From Plasmodiophora brassicae (Eukaryota > Endomyxa: Phytomyxea > Phytomyxea > Plasmodiophorida): DNA of 64,000 nucleotides. Positions 34,934 to 45,044 of this stretch are shown piece after piece. The position numbers and the translations under genes were made by a program. Every line of letters begins with the position of its first letter. Within the stretch, counting starts at the first letter, position 1. Below the pieces are notes generated by a model. That model did not search any database and was not told the origin of the DNA. It saw only the letters and a list, made by a program, of their open reading frames with translations. The stretch spans positions 124,001 to 188,000 of the forward strand of contig CP145427.1 of the NCBI GenBank assembly GCA_036867785.1, in the 5' to 3' direction.

Positions 34934-36380
34934 ATGTCTGCCGAGGTCGACCTGTGGCAGGCGATCGCGGCGGCGGCATCCGACGGCGACGTCGCGGCCG
35001 TCATGCGGAACCGGCAGCGCGACGTCGACGACCACGCCTGGGCCGCCCTGTCCGGCGTCGCCCGGGCCACCACGCCGATCCCGTTCGTCGCTGTCGCCTA
35101 CTTCCTGTAAAATGCGTACCCGGCCGGCCCCATTGTCATCCCCTGATTCGGGTTGTGTCGCCCAGGGATTCTGCCATTAGGCAGGGTGGCCTCGATAGCA
35201 AGGAACGCAGGGCGCACGTCATCGGCGCATGTCGGGCATTCTTCCAGAACACGTCGTCGGCGCCGTTCGACGAAGCCCCGGAACGAAGTACGCCCAGCAT
35301 TGCGCGCAACTGTCGCTCGATCATGACGTTACGACACCAGTCTGTAGCATCACGAAGGCGTTGCTGGCCTTAACGTCCGACCTGCGAGAGCTGATCCTGC
35401 CGCTGCGCCGATGTCTTCACCAGGTCTATGTCCCGAGGAACCTGCAGACCCCGTTGCACACGTTGTTCCTGCTCGTCTGCCTCCGAAACGGTGCGTCCGC
35501 GCCCGCGAAACCATTCGGCCGTGTGTGTGTCGACCGAACCGTCGTCCCGTCAGGTGTGTATGAGCCCGCGCTGCCGATCATCAGCGCGCCTGTGTACGGG
35601 TTCCAGCCGAAGAACCTGCCGACGCCGCAGGAGCACCTGCAGTATCATTACTACGCGGGGATGGTGTTCGCCGCTCTGAAACGATTCCCGGCGGCGCTCG
35701 CCGAGTTCGACATCGTCCTCAGCGCCGTCTCCACGAAGCTCAGCGCGATACAGATCGAGGCGTACAAGAAGCGCGCCCTGATCAACCTGATCGTTCACGG
35801 GACCGACCCAGTCAGACTACCTCGGTACTGCTCGACGACCGTCCTGAAAACGATCGACGGCGCTTCCCTGCCGTACGGCACGTTCCTGGGCGCGGCTCAG
35901 GCTGGCCTACCCGCGTTCGAAGCCGCTCTGATCGATCACCAGGCGACGCTGGCAGACGACAAGAACCTTGGCCTCGCGAAACAGGCCATGAAGTCGCTGC
36001 GGAAGCGCCAGGTCCGGAAGCTGGCCGATTCGTACCTGACGCTTTCGTTGGTGGATGTCGCGGAAGCGGCGGGCGTTGCGTCACAGGACGCCGCCCAGGC
36101 ACTCGTTTTCGAAATGATCGACGAAGGGTCGTTGTTCGCGTCGATCGACCAGCAGACCGCGATGCTGACGTTCGGTGAACCCCGGGACGACTTTGACGAC
36201 GAGGACGCCACGACAGCACTGCTCGACCAGCTGCGTCGCGTCAATGAGTACCACGACCGGGTCCTGGAAGCCAACCTCGAACTGGCGACCTACACGCCCT
36301 ACCTGAAACGGGTCGTCGACGTGCCGCAGGCGACGGCGGCGCAATCGTCCTGCCAGGACAGCCAGTACCAGTTCGCATGA
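34934..36380 (+). CDS. CSN3: COP9 signalosome subunit 3
   Basis: PCI-domain subunit of the COP9 signalosome, which removes Nedd8 from cullins. First exon starts at Met34934 (MSAEVDLWQAIAAAASDGDV). The final two exons (to 35490 and 35552-36380, 61-bp intron) carry the match: YEPALPIISAPVYGF, HLQYHYYAGMVFAALKRFPA, IEAYKKRALINLIVHG, NLGLAKQAMKSLRKRQVRKL, YLTLSLVDVAEAAGV and MIDEGSLFASIDQQTAMLTF, all aligned with CSN3. The stretch 35107-35280 must contain at least one intron but I could not find a unique phase-correct solution; similarity seems to cross two frames there. Convergent with the PDCD2-type gene, stops 34 bp apart. Confidence 0.85.
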
Positions 36381-36414
36381 TGCCGCTATTTACATTAGGG
36401 TAGAACCGTTATCG

Positions 36415-37371
36415 TCAGTATCCCGCCTGGACGAACGCGAACTCGTCAACGAGTTCATCGCGACGGCAGCCTGGCCGGGAGCGCGGATCAGAAATGCAAT
36501 GTGTGCCGCGAACCGGACGAAACCTACTGGTCGGGCAGACGTAGACGGCGATCGTGCCCCAGGACATCGGCAGGCGGAGCGCAGTGATCAGGTGCGGCAT
36601 GAGCTGCATCTCGAAGACGAGCCGGGCGCCGCAGGCCGCGCAGTCCGGGATGCAGTCCCGGGGGACGCTGTCCGTCATCCACAAGGGCGCGCCCAGGAAG
36701 TCGTACCGGACGCACTGCCGAGCATCCCTGGAGACACGTTTCAGGAACTTGTGGAACCGTGCGTCGCCGACAACCTCGTATTCCTCCGGCTGCGCACCAG
36801 CGTCATCCGCGTCGGCAACGGCACAGTCGTTTTCGTATCGTTGGAGGAGCTCGAGTTCGTGGGAGAGGTCCGCCGACCTAGGCGCCGATGGCTCTTCAAC
36901 GTCGACGAGATAGAACGCGTAGGTGGATGATGAACGGTGTCGAGATCTTTCCGCGTCGGCCGATCGTGTCGTCAAGTGCGTCATCTGGTTTGCAAGCAAG
37001 TCGTCCAGAGAAGCATCGTCGCTGTCACCGTCGTTGACGCCCCAGTCATCATCCTGAACGGGTCGCGTGTCAGACGGAACAACGTCCGGATGGTGTCGTT
37101 CGGTGTATCGCTCGCAAAAGCGTTTCGCATGGACGTCGTTGTTCGAGCAGGCGCGGTTCAGGCACGTTAGAACGTACACCGTTCGATCCGCATCTGGCAA
37201 CGGTGCAAACACCTGAACGAGCAGTGACAGTCGGGATCCGCACGACCGGCACGAGGCCTGCGAGGCCTTCACACTCTCGTGTGAAGCTGGACTCCCTCCG
37301 GCGATCGACTGCCTCCAGTCAACTTCATCGGTGTCGGCGCGGTAGTCAGAGGGAACCAGCAGGACGGTCAT
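36415..37371 (-). CDS. PDCD2/PDCD2L (TSR4-type) protein
   Basis: Two exons, 37371-36528 and 36470-36415, with a 57-bp intron; 299 aa. Starts MTVLLVPSDYRADTDEVDW, then GGSP and a zinc-binding pair CRSCGSRLSLLVQVFAPL / LTCLNRACSNND. An acidic linker follows. The C-terminal PDCD2_C domain has RFHKFLKRVSRDARQCVRY, IPDCAACGARLVFEMQLMPH, WGTIAVYVCPTSC and DEFAFVQ. The intron is needed to bring the last Cys and the DEFAFVQ end into frame in the family order. PDCD2/Tsr4 proteins are dedicated chaperones of ribosomal protein uS5 (RPS2). Confidence 0.88.
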   Translation of the reverse strand: MTVLLVPSDYRADTDEVDWRQSIAGGSPASHESVKASQASCRSCGSRLSLLVQVFAPLPDADRTVYVLTCLNRACSNNDVHAKRFCERYTERHHPDVVPSDTRPVQDDDWGVNDGDSDDASLDDLLANQMTHLTTRSADAERSRHRSSSTYAFYLVDVEEPSAPRSADLSHELELLQRYENDCAVADADDAGAQPEEYEVVGDARFHKFLKRVSRDARQCVRYDFLGAPLWMTDSVPRDCIPDCAACGARLVFEMQLMPHLITALRLPMSWGTIAVYVCPTSRFRPVRGTHCISDPRSRPGCRRDELVDEFAFVQAGY

Positions 37372-38110
37372 CGATTCGGGTCACGGAGTCCGCGGCGGCC
37401 CGCAGATTCCAGTGATGACTGATGATCCACAGAACAATGATCCCGCGCGCCATCCCGTGCCATGAAGATTCACGTATAAGTGCCGGCTTCATGTCGTCGA
37501 TGCGCTGATCAGTTACGTCCAAGACTGCGGAGCACCTGATGCTATTCATTAGACTACCTATCGCCGTGGAACAACGACGCGTACTCGACAATAAGGCGGA
37601 ACAGGTAGCATCGTGCACACTGGGCCGAAAATGGATTCAGCGCGGATACATCCGCGAGGCCTTGTATCGCCACTGTATTCCAAGGTTCGATACATTGGTG
37701 ATATATCTGCCAAACATATTGCCAGTGTATCTGATTGCATTCATTGCCAATACAGCATATCGCAGAGTCCGGATGGTCTTTAACATGCTTTAGTAGCACA
37801 TGTCCACATTGTTTATAGTCAGTAGCTGGTTGACACCAACGCGAGGGGAATAGCGTTTGCTCTCAAGAGAAGGCATACAAAAGGAACAGCTGAGGCGGCC
37901 TCGCTATCGTTGACGACGTCGTCGCCGACTCGCGCGCTGTCAGATGACTAGGCACTAGGCCGAGCAACGTTACAACGGACAGCATGCACGATGGGGAACA
38001 TCGGGCTATCCTGCAGGCGATGCGTAGCAACACGGTCCTTGTCTAGAGTGACGTCGCAGGAATGGGGGGCGGCAATCGGACACGAGATCATGTCCCAACC
38101 ATCTGCTCAA
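37372..38110. other. Intergenic stretch with TGTATC/GATACA-rich segment
   Basis: No gene supported. At about 37640-37765 the sequence is unusually AT-rich for this window and packed with short motifs of the type TGTATC, GATACA, GATATATC, CATATTG. A similar segment occurs at about 40935-41200. Confidence 0.4.
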
Positions 38111-38950
38111 TCATAGCAAATGGTGAATCAAGGAGTCAACCAGGTGGCGCCGTGCTTTACCGCTGCAGTGGAATAATTCAAGCGTTAGCGATTGTATCGC
38201 TAAACGCGGCGGCGCCAGCGGCATCTCGATGCGAAGTACTTCGTTGATTGCTCCTAAGTGCACGTCCCCGTCTGTATCAGCGAATGCCGCAACGTAATCG
38301 TTGTCGGTTGTCGAATGACGGCCATGTCGCGCCTGCCACATTACATGTCCTGGACGATGCATGCGTTAGTAACTATAGGTGGGTGCAATATAAAGAGCAA
38401 TCGTACCGAACTTCACACTTTGGAAGGTTGTGGCATTTGATGGAAGTAGACAGCAGCCGTAACTATCATGACAGAACTCGTCAAAGACGTCGATAGCGCC
38501 TGTCACTTCGTCATAGTTACCGACTCGCGCGACCGTCGTTTCAGCGAACCTACTGCATGCCTCCAGGTAGTGCAGAGCCCATGGATGTTCCTTGAACGCT
38601 TGCCAGTCCTTGTGTGACAAGGCTGATGGATCCAGCATCGAATGTCCAGTGATAAGATGAAGGGTTTCGCCTGATGTTCGGGGAATTCCAACGACATAAT
38701 GTTCGCCGCCACATCCATGCCAGAATATCGCATTTGCCCAAACACGAGAGGATTCCCATGATTGCAGGAGTATTCCGAACTACGGCCACACCTGAGGAGA
38801 GTAACGGCTATCAACAGACATATCGCCAAAGGGACCAATTAGATGCATGCGTTGATTACCTCAGCCTCACCGCAGCTGACGTTATCTGGTAATTTGCGGA
38901 AATGTTCCTTGGCTGCCCCCTTGTCGATCCATCATTCTATAGGGAAAGTC
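38111..38950 (-). CDS. Spliced gene of unknown family (3' part resolved)
   Basis: Three 3' exons are consistent: 38779-38554, 38499-38407 and 38349-38111, with 54- and 57-bp introns (the second has a TACTAAC branch point). They encode ...VWANAIFWHGCGGEHYVVGI... HYLEACSAIDVFDEFCHDSY ... KFGHVMWQARHGRHSTTDND ... ending LVDSLIHHLL. A further exon likely ends at 38871 (donor GTGAGG, 91-bp intron) and upstream exons may reach about 39640; I could not resolve them. No family recognised. Cys-rich, so possibly secreted, but no start or leader is identified. Confidence 0.45.
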
Positions 38951-39677
38951 CAGACAACGCCGCGAACTGGACCGAAGTACTTGACACTATATATCGGGAA
39001 CGTGGACTTAAAGGAAGGCACCTACAGTGACGCTCCCATAAGTTGTCTGCCTGAGAGCAGAGTCCAGTCGATCAACTTACTGATATTGTAAAACGAAACG
39101 GGCGGCAGCATCTCGAGCTTTGTCAGACAGCGGCGAAACTGCAACGCTATCTGAGGAGCACCTGCCGTCCTCGTCGGTGCTTTCCAGCGGGGTTCAGCCG
39201 TCGTCTTCATCATTACGAAGTAGGGCCGCGCTTCCAGAGTGTCGCTGTATACCGCCAACGGGGCGCCCTTGCGGGTTGTCGTCAAGTGACGGTGCTTCCC
39301 TGACATCACTGTCATAGGGTGGGGACAACCCTCCGCGGTTGAGATGCAGCGGCACCTGGTTACCATCCCCGGATGGTAACGAATCCCGGCGCGAGGGAAC
39401 TCGTGGATCCCATGGTGAGCGCGACGAATTCGTTGGCGGCCACAGAAGACTGGAATCGGACGCGGTCGCGCGGTGGCGGACGTTGCGTTTGGGGGGTGAC
39501 ATCGATACGCGGTGCCTCGTAGTGCCACGTCGCATAGGCTCGACCTGCACCGGGAAGCACTGTACTGTCACGAGACTAAACCCATCGATCTCCGCCCCAT
39601 CGGGGCGCGCAGACGCCGGCACGTGAGTCACCCAGGCAACCACATCGTACCGTCACGGCCATGGGTTGCGCCGGAAA

Positions 39678-40832
39678 ATGGTGTCTTTAAACATCGAAAA
39701 CATTGCCATGTCGTGCGCGTGCTGCGGTATATTGAGGTTCGCCCTAATATTGAGTGGATCACGGACTCCGACAACATCCGCGAGGGCGGAGGGGGCCGCG
39801 GAGGCGCGTTATTTGAAAGGACTACCGTACGACGTCGATGGCGCCCGCATCTTCTCGCCGGCAGGCGGACGTTCGCGAAGTCGCGTTCGAGCCGCGCCAG
39901 ACGGGGATCCGCCTTCGCCAATCGCGTCCCTGGAAGACGAAGACGAGCAGTCTCGTCGTGACGGCCTGGCTGCGTCTCCTCCGAATCAACTGCCTTTTCA
40001 CCACCCGTGTCCGATCGGGAAGAAAGGTTGCATCGACGACACACGATCGCACTATCATACGTCTGAATGGTCTTCCGTTAGCAGTGAGGGAAAAACATGG
40101 GAATGGCGGCAGCGGCAGTGCAAAGACTGGACCGTCTATTGATCCAGGCTCACCTGCAGTCATTTCTCGGCAAAGGTGTCCGCCAGAGAAACGACTCGGC
40201 GCGCGTTCAATTTCTCTTGTGCAAGGAAACGTTGAGGCAGTATGTAGAATCTATATCTCGTTTGCAACAAATTTGACATGTTCCGTTGTCAGGTTGGTCC
40301 TGGACCACAAGCTGGCAGATGTTGTGGCCTTGTCTACTAAAAAGGAGTTGCCAAGACGGGTACAGCAATGGCTTGTGGAGGAACACCAGATCGAGCAGGC
40401 CGTTGCTGAGACGTTTCCGTTCGAAGAAATCAAAATCTGTAAGTTCGGTTAAGCGTGCCATGTCGGCCCTGCTTCTTATTGGGATGCGTTACAGTCATCC
40501 AAAATGAGCTCAAGCTTCGACGGCTCGCCTCAGGCATCTCAACAAGCAACAAGAGCCCTGTCAAGAGGCAGAAAGCGTGCCTTGTCGATCATCCGAGCTT
40601 GATGATGGACGACCACGGCATCGCTGTCAACGCGGACGTTGGAATCGTTGACCGCTGTGTCGGTCTGCTGCTGCAACAGGGCCTTCCGCAAGAATGGTTT
40701 TGCTTCCTGGAAGTGCTGCGAAGTGAAATAGCACTCCAGTGCCCGATGTTCGACAACGTAACGCTCTCCACCAAGGTCGACTTGCCGCGTCACGTCGGCA
40801 ATTGGATCCGGCGGCATCTAGCACGGCAATGA
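39678..40832 (+). CDS. Unknown protein with an internally repeated module
   Basis: Proposed exons 39678-40026, 40089-40239, 40293-40438, 40495-40832 (introns 62, 53, 56 bp, all phase-consistent), 327 aa. The last three exons are well supported, including a perfect GTAAGT donor; if the first exon is wrong the gene starts at Met40097 (208 aa). Exon 1 has a disordered acidic/Ser region (SLEDEDEQSRRDGL) after a possible leader. The rest holds two related modules: DRLLIQAHLQSFLGKG...VVALSTKKELPRRVQQWL and DRCVGLLLQQGLPQEW...VTLSTKVDLPRHVGNWI. No known family. Confidence 0.52.
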
Positions 40833-40934
40833 CGCTCCCGTCGAACGGCAAGGGACGATGGTATTGTCACAGAAAATTCTGAGCTGTGAAATGTGAATAC
40901 AGTACGCGAATCCATTCGTTTCAGAAGTCTTGGA

Positions 40935-41200
40935 AAAATGGCATTCGTACTCACAATGTATCGTGGTCGGATACAGAACAAGTATTCCGCCCATACATTG
41001 TCGATACAGCTGTCAGCGATCGGATGTCCTGCGACGTATTACGCAGTGCATCCTGAGTACAGATCTACATGTCGGGGATGTATTGCGCCGCGCAGTCGGA
41101 ATGCAGTTATATATGGCTTCAACCTACTGGACTGCGCAGACAGGGTACATCGTTCTATATCGTCAATGTATCATATCTGGGTACATCGGCAATAGGCGGA
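40935..41200. repeat. AT-rich TGTATC/GATACA-rich segment
   Basis: Dense short motifs (aatgtatcg, cggatacag, gtcgatacagc, gggtacatcg, tatatcgtc, aatgtatcata) similar in style to 37640-37765. It abuts the GT90 pseudogene. No coding frame is supported. Confidence 0.4.
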
Positions 41201-41204
41201 GTTT

Positions 41205-41620
41205 TGTATTGCGAATGAATTTATTTTCGGTCCAGTGGCATCGACGTCCCGGATGTGGTTGTTCGCCAGATCCGCAGCGTTGGCGCTGATCCGCTGCGAC
41301 TCCTTGGGATGGGAGACGGCCCAGGCGATGCGATCGGGTAGGTCGTCCAATGATGCGTTCATCGGAATGTAGTGCACCCAGGGTCTCGTGCGCTCGGACA
41401 TCCATAATTGTCGGAACCTATACCCGCCTTCAGCACCACGACACCCATCCGCAGCAACTTTGGGAAACGCGACGAGAACGCGTTACCATCAACGTCGATG
41501 GCGTACCGATGTTCCGCGAACCATAAGAACGACCTCGTACCCCTCGTTGAGAACTCGGCCCTACATAGCAATGGCGCAATTGAGGCCGTGTTGTGTGGCG
41601 AGCTGTTCTCGCGTTCGTGA
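41205..41620 (-). pseudogene. Fragment of a GT90 (CAP10-like) glycosyltransferase gene
   Basis: Minus-strand remnant of the C-terminal part of a Glyco_transf_90 protein, the family of fungal CAP10 and animal POGLUT O-glucosyltransferases. Visible motifs: EHRYAIDVDGNAFSSRF (family: 'Y..dvDGn..s.RF'), PKLLRMGVVVLK, then TRPWVHYIPMNASLDDLPDR followed by I-A-W-A-V (family: 'pWvHYvPv..dlsdL...i.w'). The two halves are in different frames with no room for an intron at about 41415-41430, and the N-terminal catalytic part is missing, so it is a broken, truncated copy. Confidence 0.6.
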
Positions 41621-41659
41621 CTGGAAAAGTTCCGAGGCCGTGTCACTGCCGGGGTCTGA

Positions 41660-41830
41660 TCGACCAGGTGTAAAGTCGACTTCACGACTCCAAGTCGACT
41701 TGACCAGGCGACTTGGAGCGACTTGGAAAGGTTCCAGAGTCGACTTCGAGCGATTCAGTTGCGCATGGAAGCCGACTTAAACGACCCACAACATCCTGGG
41801 TCGACTGATGTCGATTTGACGACTTCCCAC
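41660..41830. repeat. Cluster of GTCGACTT-type palindromic motifs
   Basis: Multiple copies of AGTCGACTT and close variants (gtaaagtcgacttc, ccaagtcgacttg, agagtcgacttcg, gccgactta, gggtcgactg, gtcgatttgacgactt) within 170 bp just upstream of the double Skp1-like/ankyrin gene. A related run (gactcgtttagaggccgactcgagtc) sits at 45970-46000. Confidence 0.6.
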
Positions 41831-41926
41831 TTCTTTTTGTGCCGCGCCACGTCCCCGCAACCAGGAAGTGCGGGCCGGCACCCCAGCGGATTGCGCGGCG
41901 GCCTGCATTCTGTTTGTGTAGTGACA

Positions 41927-43692
41927 ATGTCCATCGTCAATCCCAGTACTACGATGTGGCTGACGTTGGTGCTGATCGTCGTGTGTGGTGGTGGCAGTGA
42001 AGGAGCTCATGTCACGCTGCGATCGAACGACGGCGCTGAACACGTTGTGGACGTCTGGCGCGTCAAAGTCCACAGTTACGTGTACGCTGGCCTGTCGCCC
42101 GAACTTGAACATCAGATAGATCTGCCGAATACCGCCGACAGTGAGCTACGGCTGATAGTGGAGTTCATCAACACAACTGAACCGCATGAGGTAGTCGACC
42201 TCACACCACCTTGCCGTGTGTCCCACTGATTCAGAGTCTTTCATTGTTATTAGACCGGTCGCGCATCACGATGGGCCCATGACATTCTCAGAATGAGGGG
42301 GATCGACGTGTACAACCTCCTGCTGCTAGGCGCTGACTCTCTCCAGCTGCACGTACTGCAGACGGCAATCCAGTCTGTGAACATGTACAACCGCGCCGCG
42401 TTCTTCATGCATCCCGTGGTGGCTCCGCAGTTCAGCGTGGAGATGGACTCCATCGTATGGGCAGAGCAGCATCGTCGGCAGGTGGTCGGCGCCACCGAAC
42501 TAGGCGACGTGCACTTCCAACAGAGACGACGTCGTGGACGTCCCGGCGGCAACGTTCCCACGGTCACACTGCGATCAAGCGACCACGTCGCGGTCAACGT
42601 CACCCTCAGGAATGTCTGCGAGCACTCCATTGTGCTGAGACATTTGATCGAGGATGTCGATTACAAACCCGACCTGATACAGCTTCATCATATCGCCGGT
42701 AACGAGGTGAAGCTGATCGCAGCCTTCATCGGGCGCATCAAGCGGAACGAGGTAAGCTTTCTGTCAAGAAGTCGTTTCGTTGATATCTAACGCCTGCCTG
42801 GCGTCTGTAACAGGTGGGAGGCGCTTTCGGGTGGGCGTCAGAAGCGATCAGAACGTTGGGCCTTGATGCACAATGCCGCCTCGTGGAGGCGGTCGACTAC
42901 TTGAACGTGGACTTGCTTATGAAGGCAATCGGGTCGAACAAGCGCAGTTGGAACGCTATCGTTGAGATGAAGACAGGGCTAAAAGCAGATGCCCTCGAGA
43001 CCCTCGTGAACGGCGTACCAGGCATTGCCCGACTACTCGAAATCTCACGTTCCGAAATCGCACTTCCCGATCGCGAACAACAAGTCACGAACTTTGTGAA
43101 GGTGCTTCGAGAGCATCTCATCAGCGGCTGCAGCAGTGCCGCTTCGATCAGCCGCGCTCTGGACATTCCCCTCGTCTTCTACTTGCACTGGTTCTCGAAA
43201 ACTGGCGAGAGTTTGATTGTTGAGTTGCTGGTAAGCATCCCCGGGATTAATATTAATTCCCGTGTGAACACACGAAACTGGACGCCGTTGCACTGGGCCT
43301 CTTATCAGGGCTATGTCGAGGTCGTGCATGCGCTGCTGGAGACACCCAGGATCAGGGTTAACGCACGAGACGTCGGCCGGTGGACACCTCTGCATTTAGC
43401 TGCCAGTCATGGGCATGTCCACATCGTCGAGATGCTGACCAAACAACCTAGGGTCGACGTCAATGCACGCGACGCAGCTGGTTGGACGCCACTGCACTGG
43501 GCAGCTTTAAAGGGACATGGGCTGGTCACTGTATGGCTGCTAGAATCTCCCCAGGTCAATGCGAACGTCGAGGGCTGTGATGGTCGGGTACCATCGGATG
43601 TGGCAATCGACCACGGTCACTACGACATTGCGGCCCTGTTGCTGAACGCGCAGCTGAAGCCAACGTATGAGTTGGGGTCGCCCCGGTGGTGA
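41927..43692 (+). CDS. Secreted protein with two Skp1-like domains and ankyrin repeats, 546 aa
   Basis: Exons 41927-42190, 42254-42751, 42814-43692 (introns 63 and 62 bp). Signal peptide MWLTLVLIVVCGGGSEG. First Skp1-like domain: VTLRSNDGAEHVVDVWRVKV, LPNTADSELRLIVEF, then after intron 1 VYNLLLLGADSLQLHVLQTA. Second: VTLRSSDHVAVNVTLR, NEVKLIAAFIGRI, then after intron 2 AQCRLVEAVDYLNVDLLMKA. Both introns interrupt the domains at the same place, which argues for tandem exon duplication. From residue ~390 come four to five ankyrin repeats (NWTPLHWASYQGYVEVVHAL, RWTPLHLAASHGHVHIVEML, GWTPLHWAALKGHG). Skp1 folds bind F-box proteins and cullin-1; the leader implies action outside the cell or in the secretory system. 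Confidence 0.85.
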
Positions 43693-44003
43693 TATGTTGC
43701 TGTTGGAAAGGCGTACGAATGACCATGTGCCTTTCTACATAAACACATGAGCGGAATTGAAACGCACTCGCGTTCAAGCGGGGTCTGTAGAAATTATGGG
43801 CCGGCTGTGTTATGCATCATTCCCTACATCAGCCTGACTGATCTGGTGATGTCACTGCGTCTGCCTATCCCTCACTTGCATCTCAGTTGACAATGGCATG
43901 GCTACTAGAGTGATACCACACAGGCCCAGTATGGCCTGTGATCCAGCTAGCTGCCATTATCGGCACGTAATTACCGTACCCAGATGATGATCAACACAGC
44001 TCA
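43693..44003. other. Intergenic, nothing recognised
   Basis: No frame, RNA or repeat I can support in this 311-bp gap. Confidence 0.4.
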
Positions 44004-44306
44004 ATGACGCGTTTCGTGCTGCCGAGTACCAAGAAGGTGGACGCTCCATTGATCCAGCGGCTGCTGCAGGAGCAGTACGACAAGTACTGCGCTGTCGCCA
44101 CCGACCGAGAACGACAGCGTCCCGCGAGCCAGCGGATTGCGCCTCAGTCCGTCAGGCACTGCTTCGCACCAGCGCAACTGAAGCTTATAGCGGCGCTGCA
44201 TGCGCTGGAGTTGGACTCAGTGGAAGCGTTGAAGGAGACCGAGTTGAAGCAGTGGATGCTGGATCGTGCTTGCCAACCACAGCTGCAATTCGGTCCCCGT
44301 CGCTAA
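44004..44306 (+). CDS. Small helical protein, 100 aa
   Basis: Single exon, MTRFVLPSTKKVDAPLIQRL ... QFGPRR. Mostly alpha-helical and charged, with a Leu-rich segment (AQLKLIAALHALELDSVEAL) that may form a short coiled coil. No leader, TM segment or known family. It lies just outside the left arm of the palindrome on the same strand as that arm's gene. Confidence 0.5.
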   Translation: MTRFVLPSTKKVDAPLIQRLLQEQYDKYCAVATDRERQRPASQRIAPQSVRHCFAPAQLKLIAALHALELDSVEALKETELKQWMLDRACQPQLQFGPRR

Positions 44307-44614
44307 CCGTTGCTTTTTCGCGCGCTTTTTAAGGTCGACAGTCGTACGACTGCACGGCGTGGTTCGGAACGATGCCGTGCAGTCCGCTGCAGTCCGTGGA
44401 GTCCGTGCCCAGTTGCTCTGGGACTCTGTGTGAAAAAGGGGGGCTGAACCGAGGGCCTGAATTGCTCTACAACGATGGCGGGGCGAGGCGACGTCGTCGT
44501 CAAGGATGGGATGGGGATGAAAACGGCATTTTCGTATTGGCTCGGTATGGAGCTCAACGGCGCGATAGCCGCATCGTTCATCACTGCCATAAGCTGTATG
44601 GTTGCGCGTGCATA

Positions 44615-44974
44615 ATGGCCGAACCGTATATTTGGGCGGTGCTCATCCTTCTTTGCACAGTCATCGTCATCGCGATCGGGACGTGGATTTGTTGTTGTCT
44701 TAACAGGAGGCAGCACCGCGAGGAGCTCCACGTTCGCCGCCAGGAGCTCCTCGTTCGCCGCGAGGAACGGCTGGTGCATCTGCTGGCTGTATCCGGCGCA
44801 ACCTTGCCAGAGGACGCCAAGGCGCAGTTGGCCAGTCAGGTGGCAACGTTGGTATTGCCCAGCGAGGGTATGCTGTCCAGGAACTGCAAAGAGCCAGGAA
44901 CCGGACCTTTCCATAGACTAGTCCCGGGATCAGAAAGACGCCTCAAATTTTACGCTAATGCATTTCTGATGTAG
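44615..44974 (+). CDS. Single-TM coiled-coil protein, palindrome left copy
   Basis: Met44615 starts a 119-aa protein: short N-terminus, one TM helix (YIWAVLILLCTVIVIAIGTW) followed by ICCCLNRRQ, then a heptad-like charged helix (EELHVRRQELLVRREERLVH) and a segment with LPEDAKAQLASQVATLVLPS. The open frame extends upstream to 44372, but that part lacks signal-like features. The Cys cluster after the TM could be palmitoylated. An inverted second copy lies at 45045-45422. Function unknown. Confidence 0.6.
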   Translation: MAEPYIWAVLILLCTVIVIAIGTWICCCLNRRQHREELHVRRQELLVRREERLVHLLAVSGATLPEDAKAQLASQVATLVLPSEGMLSRNCKEPGTGPFHRLVPGSERRLKFYANAFLM

Positions 44975-45044
44975 TGATGCAACAGAGTAGGTAGGTACTC
45001 GTAGATCACATTCCCAGCCTCTGTTGCATCACTTAGAAAGTACA

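Noticed and set aside
38503-38838. Apparent signal peptide (VPLAICLLIAVTLL) on the minus strand
   Set aside because: There is no ATG; the frame opens at TTG, and the segment fits an intron between two in-phase exons of the 38111-38950 gene.
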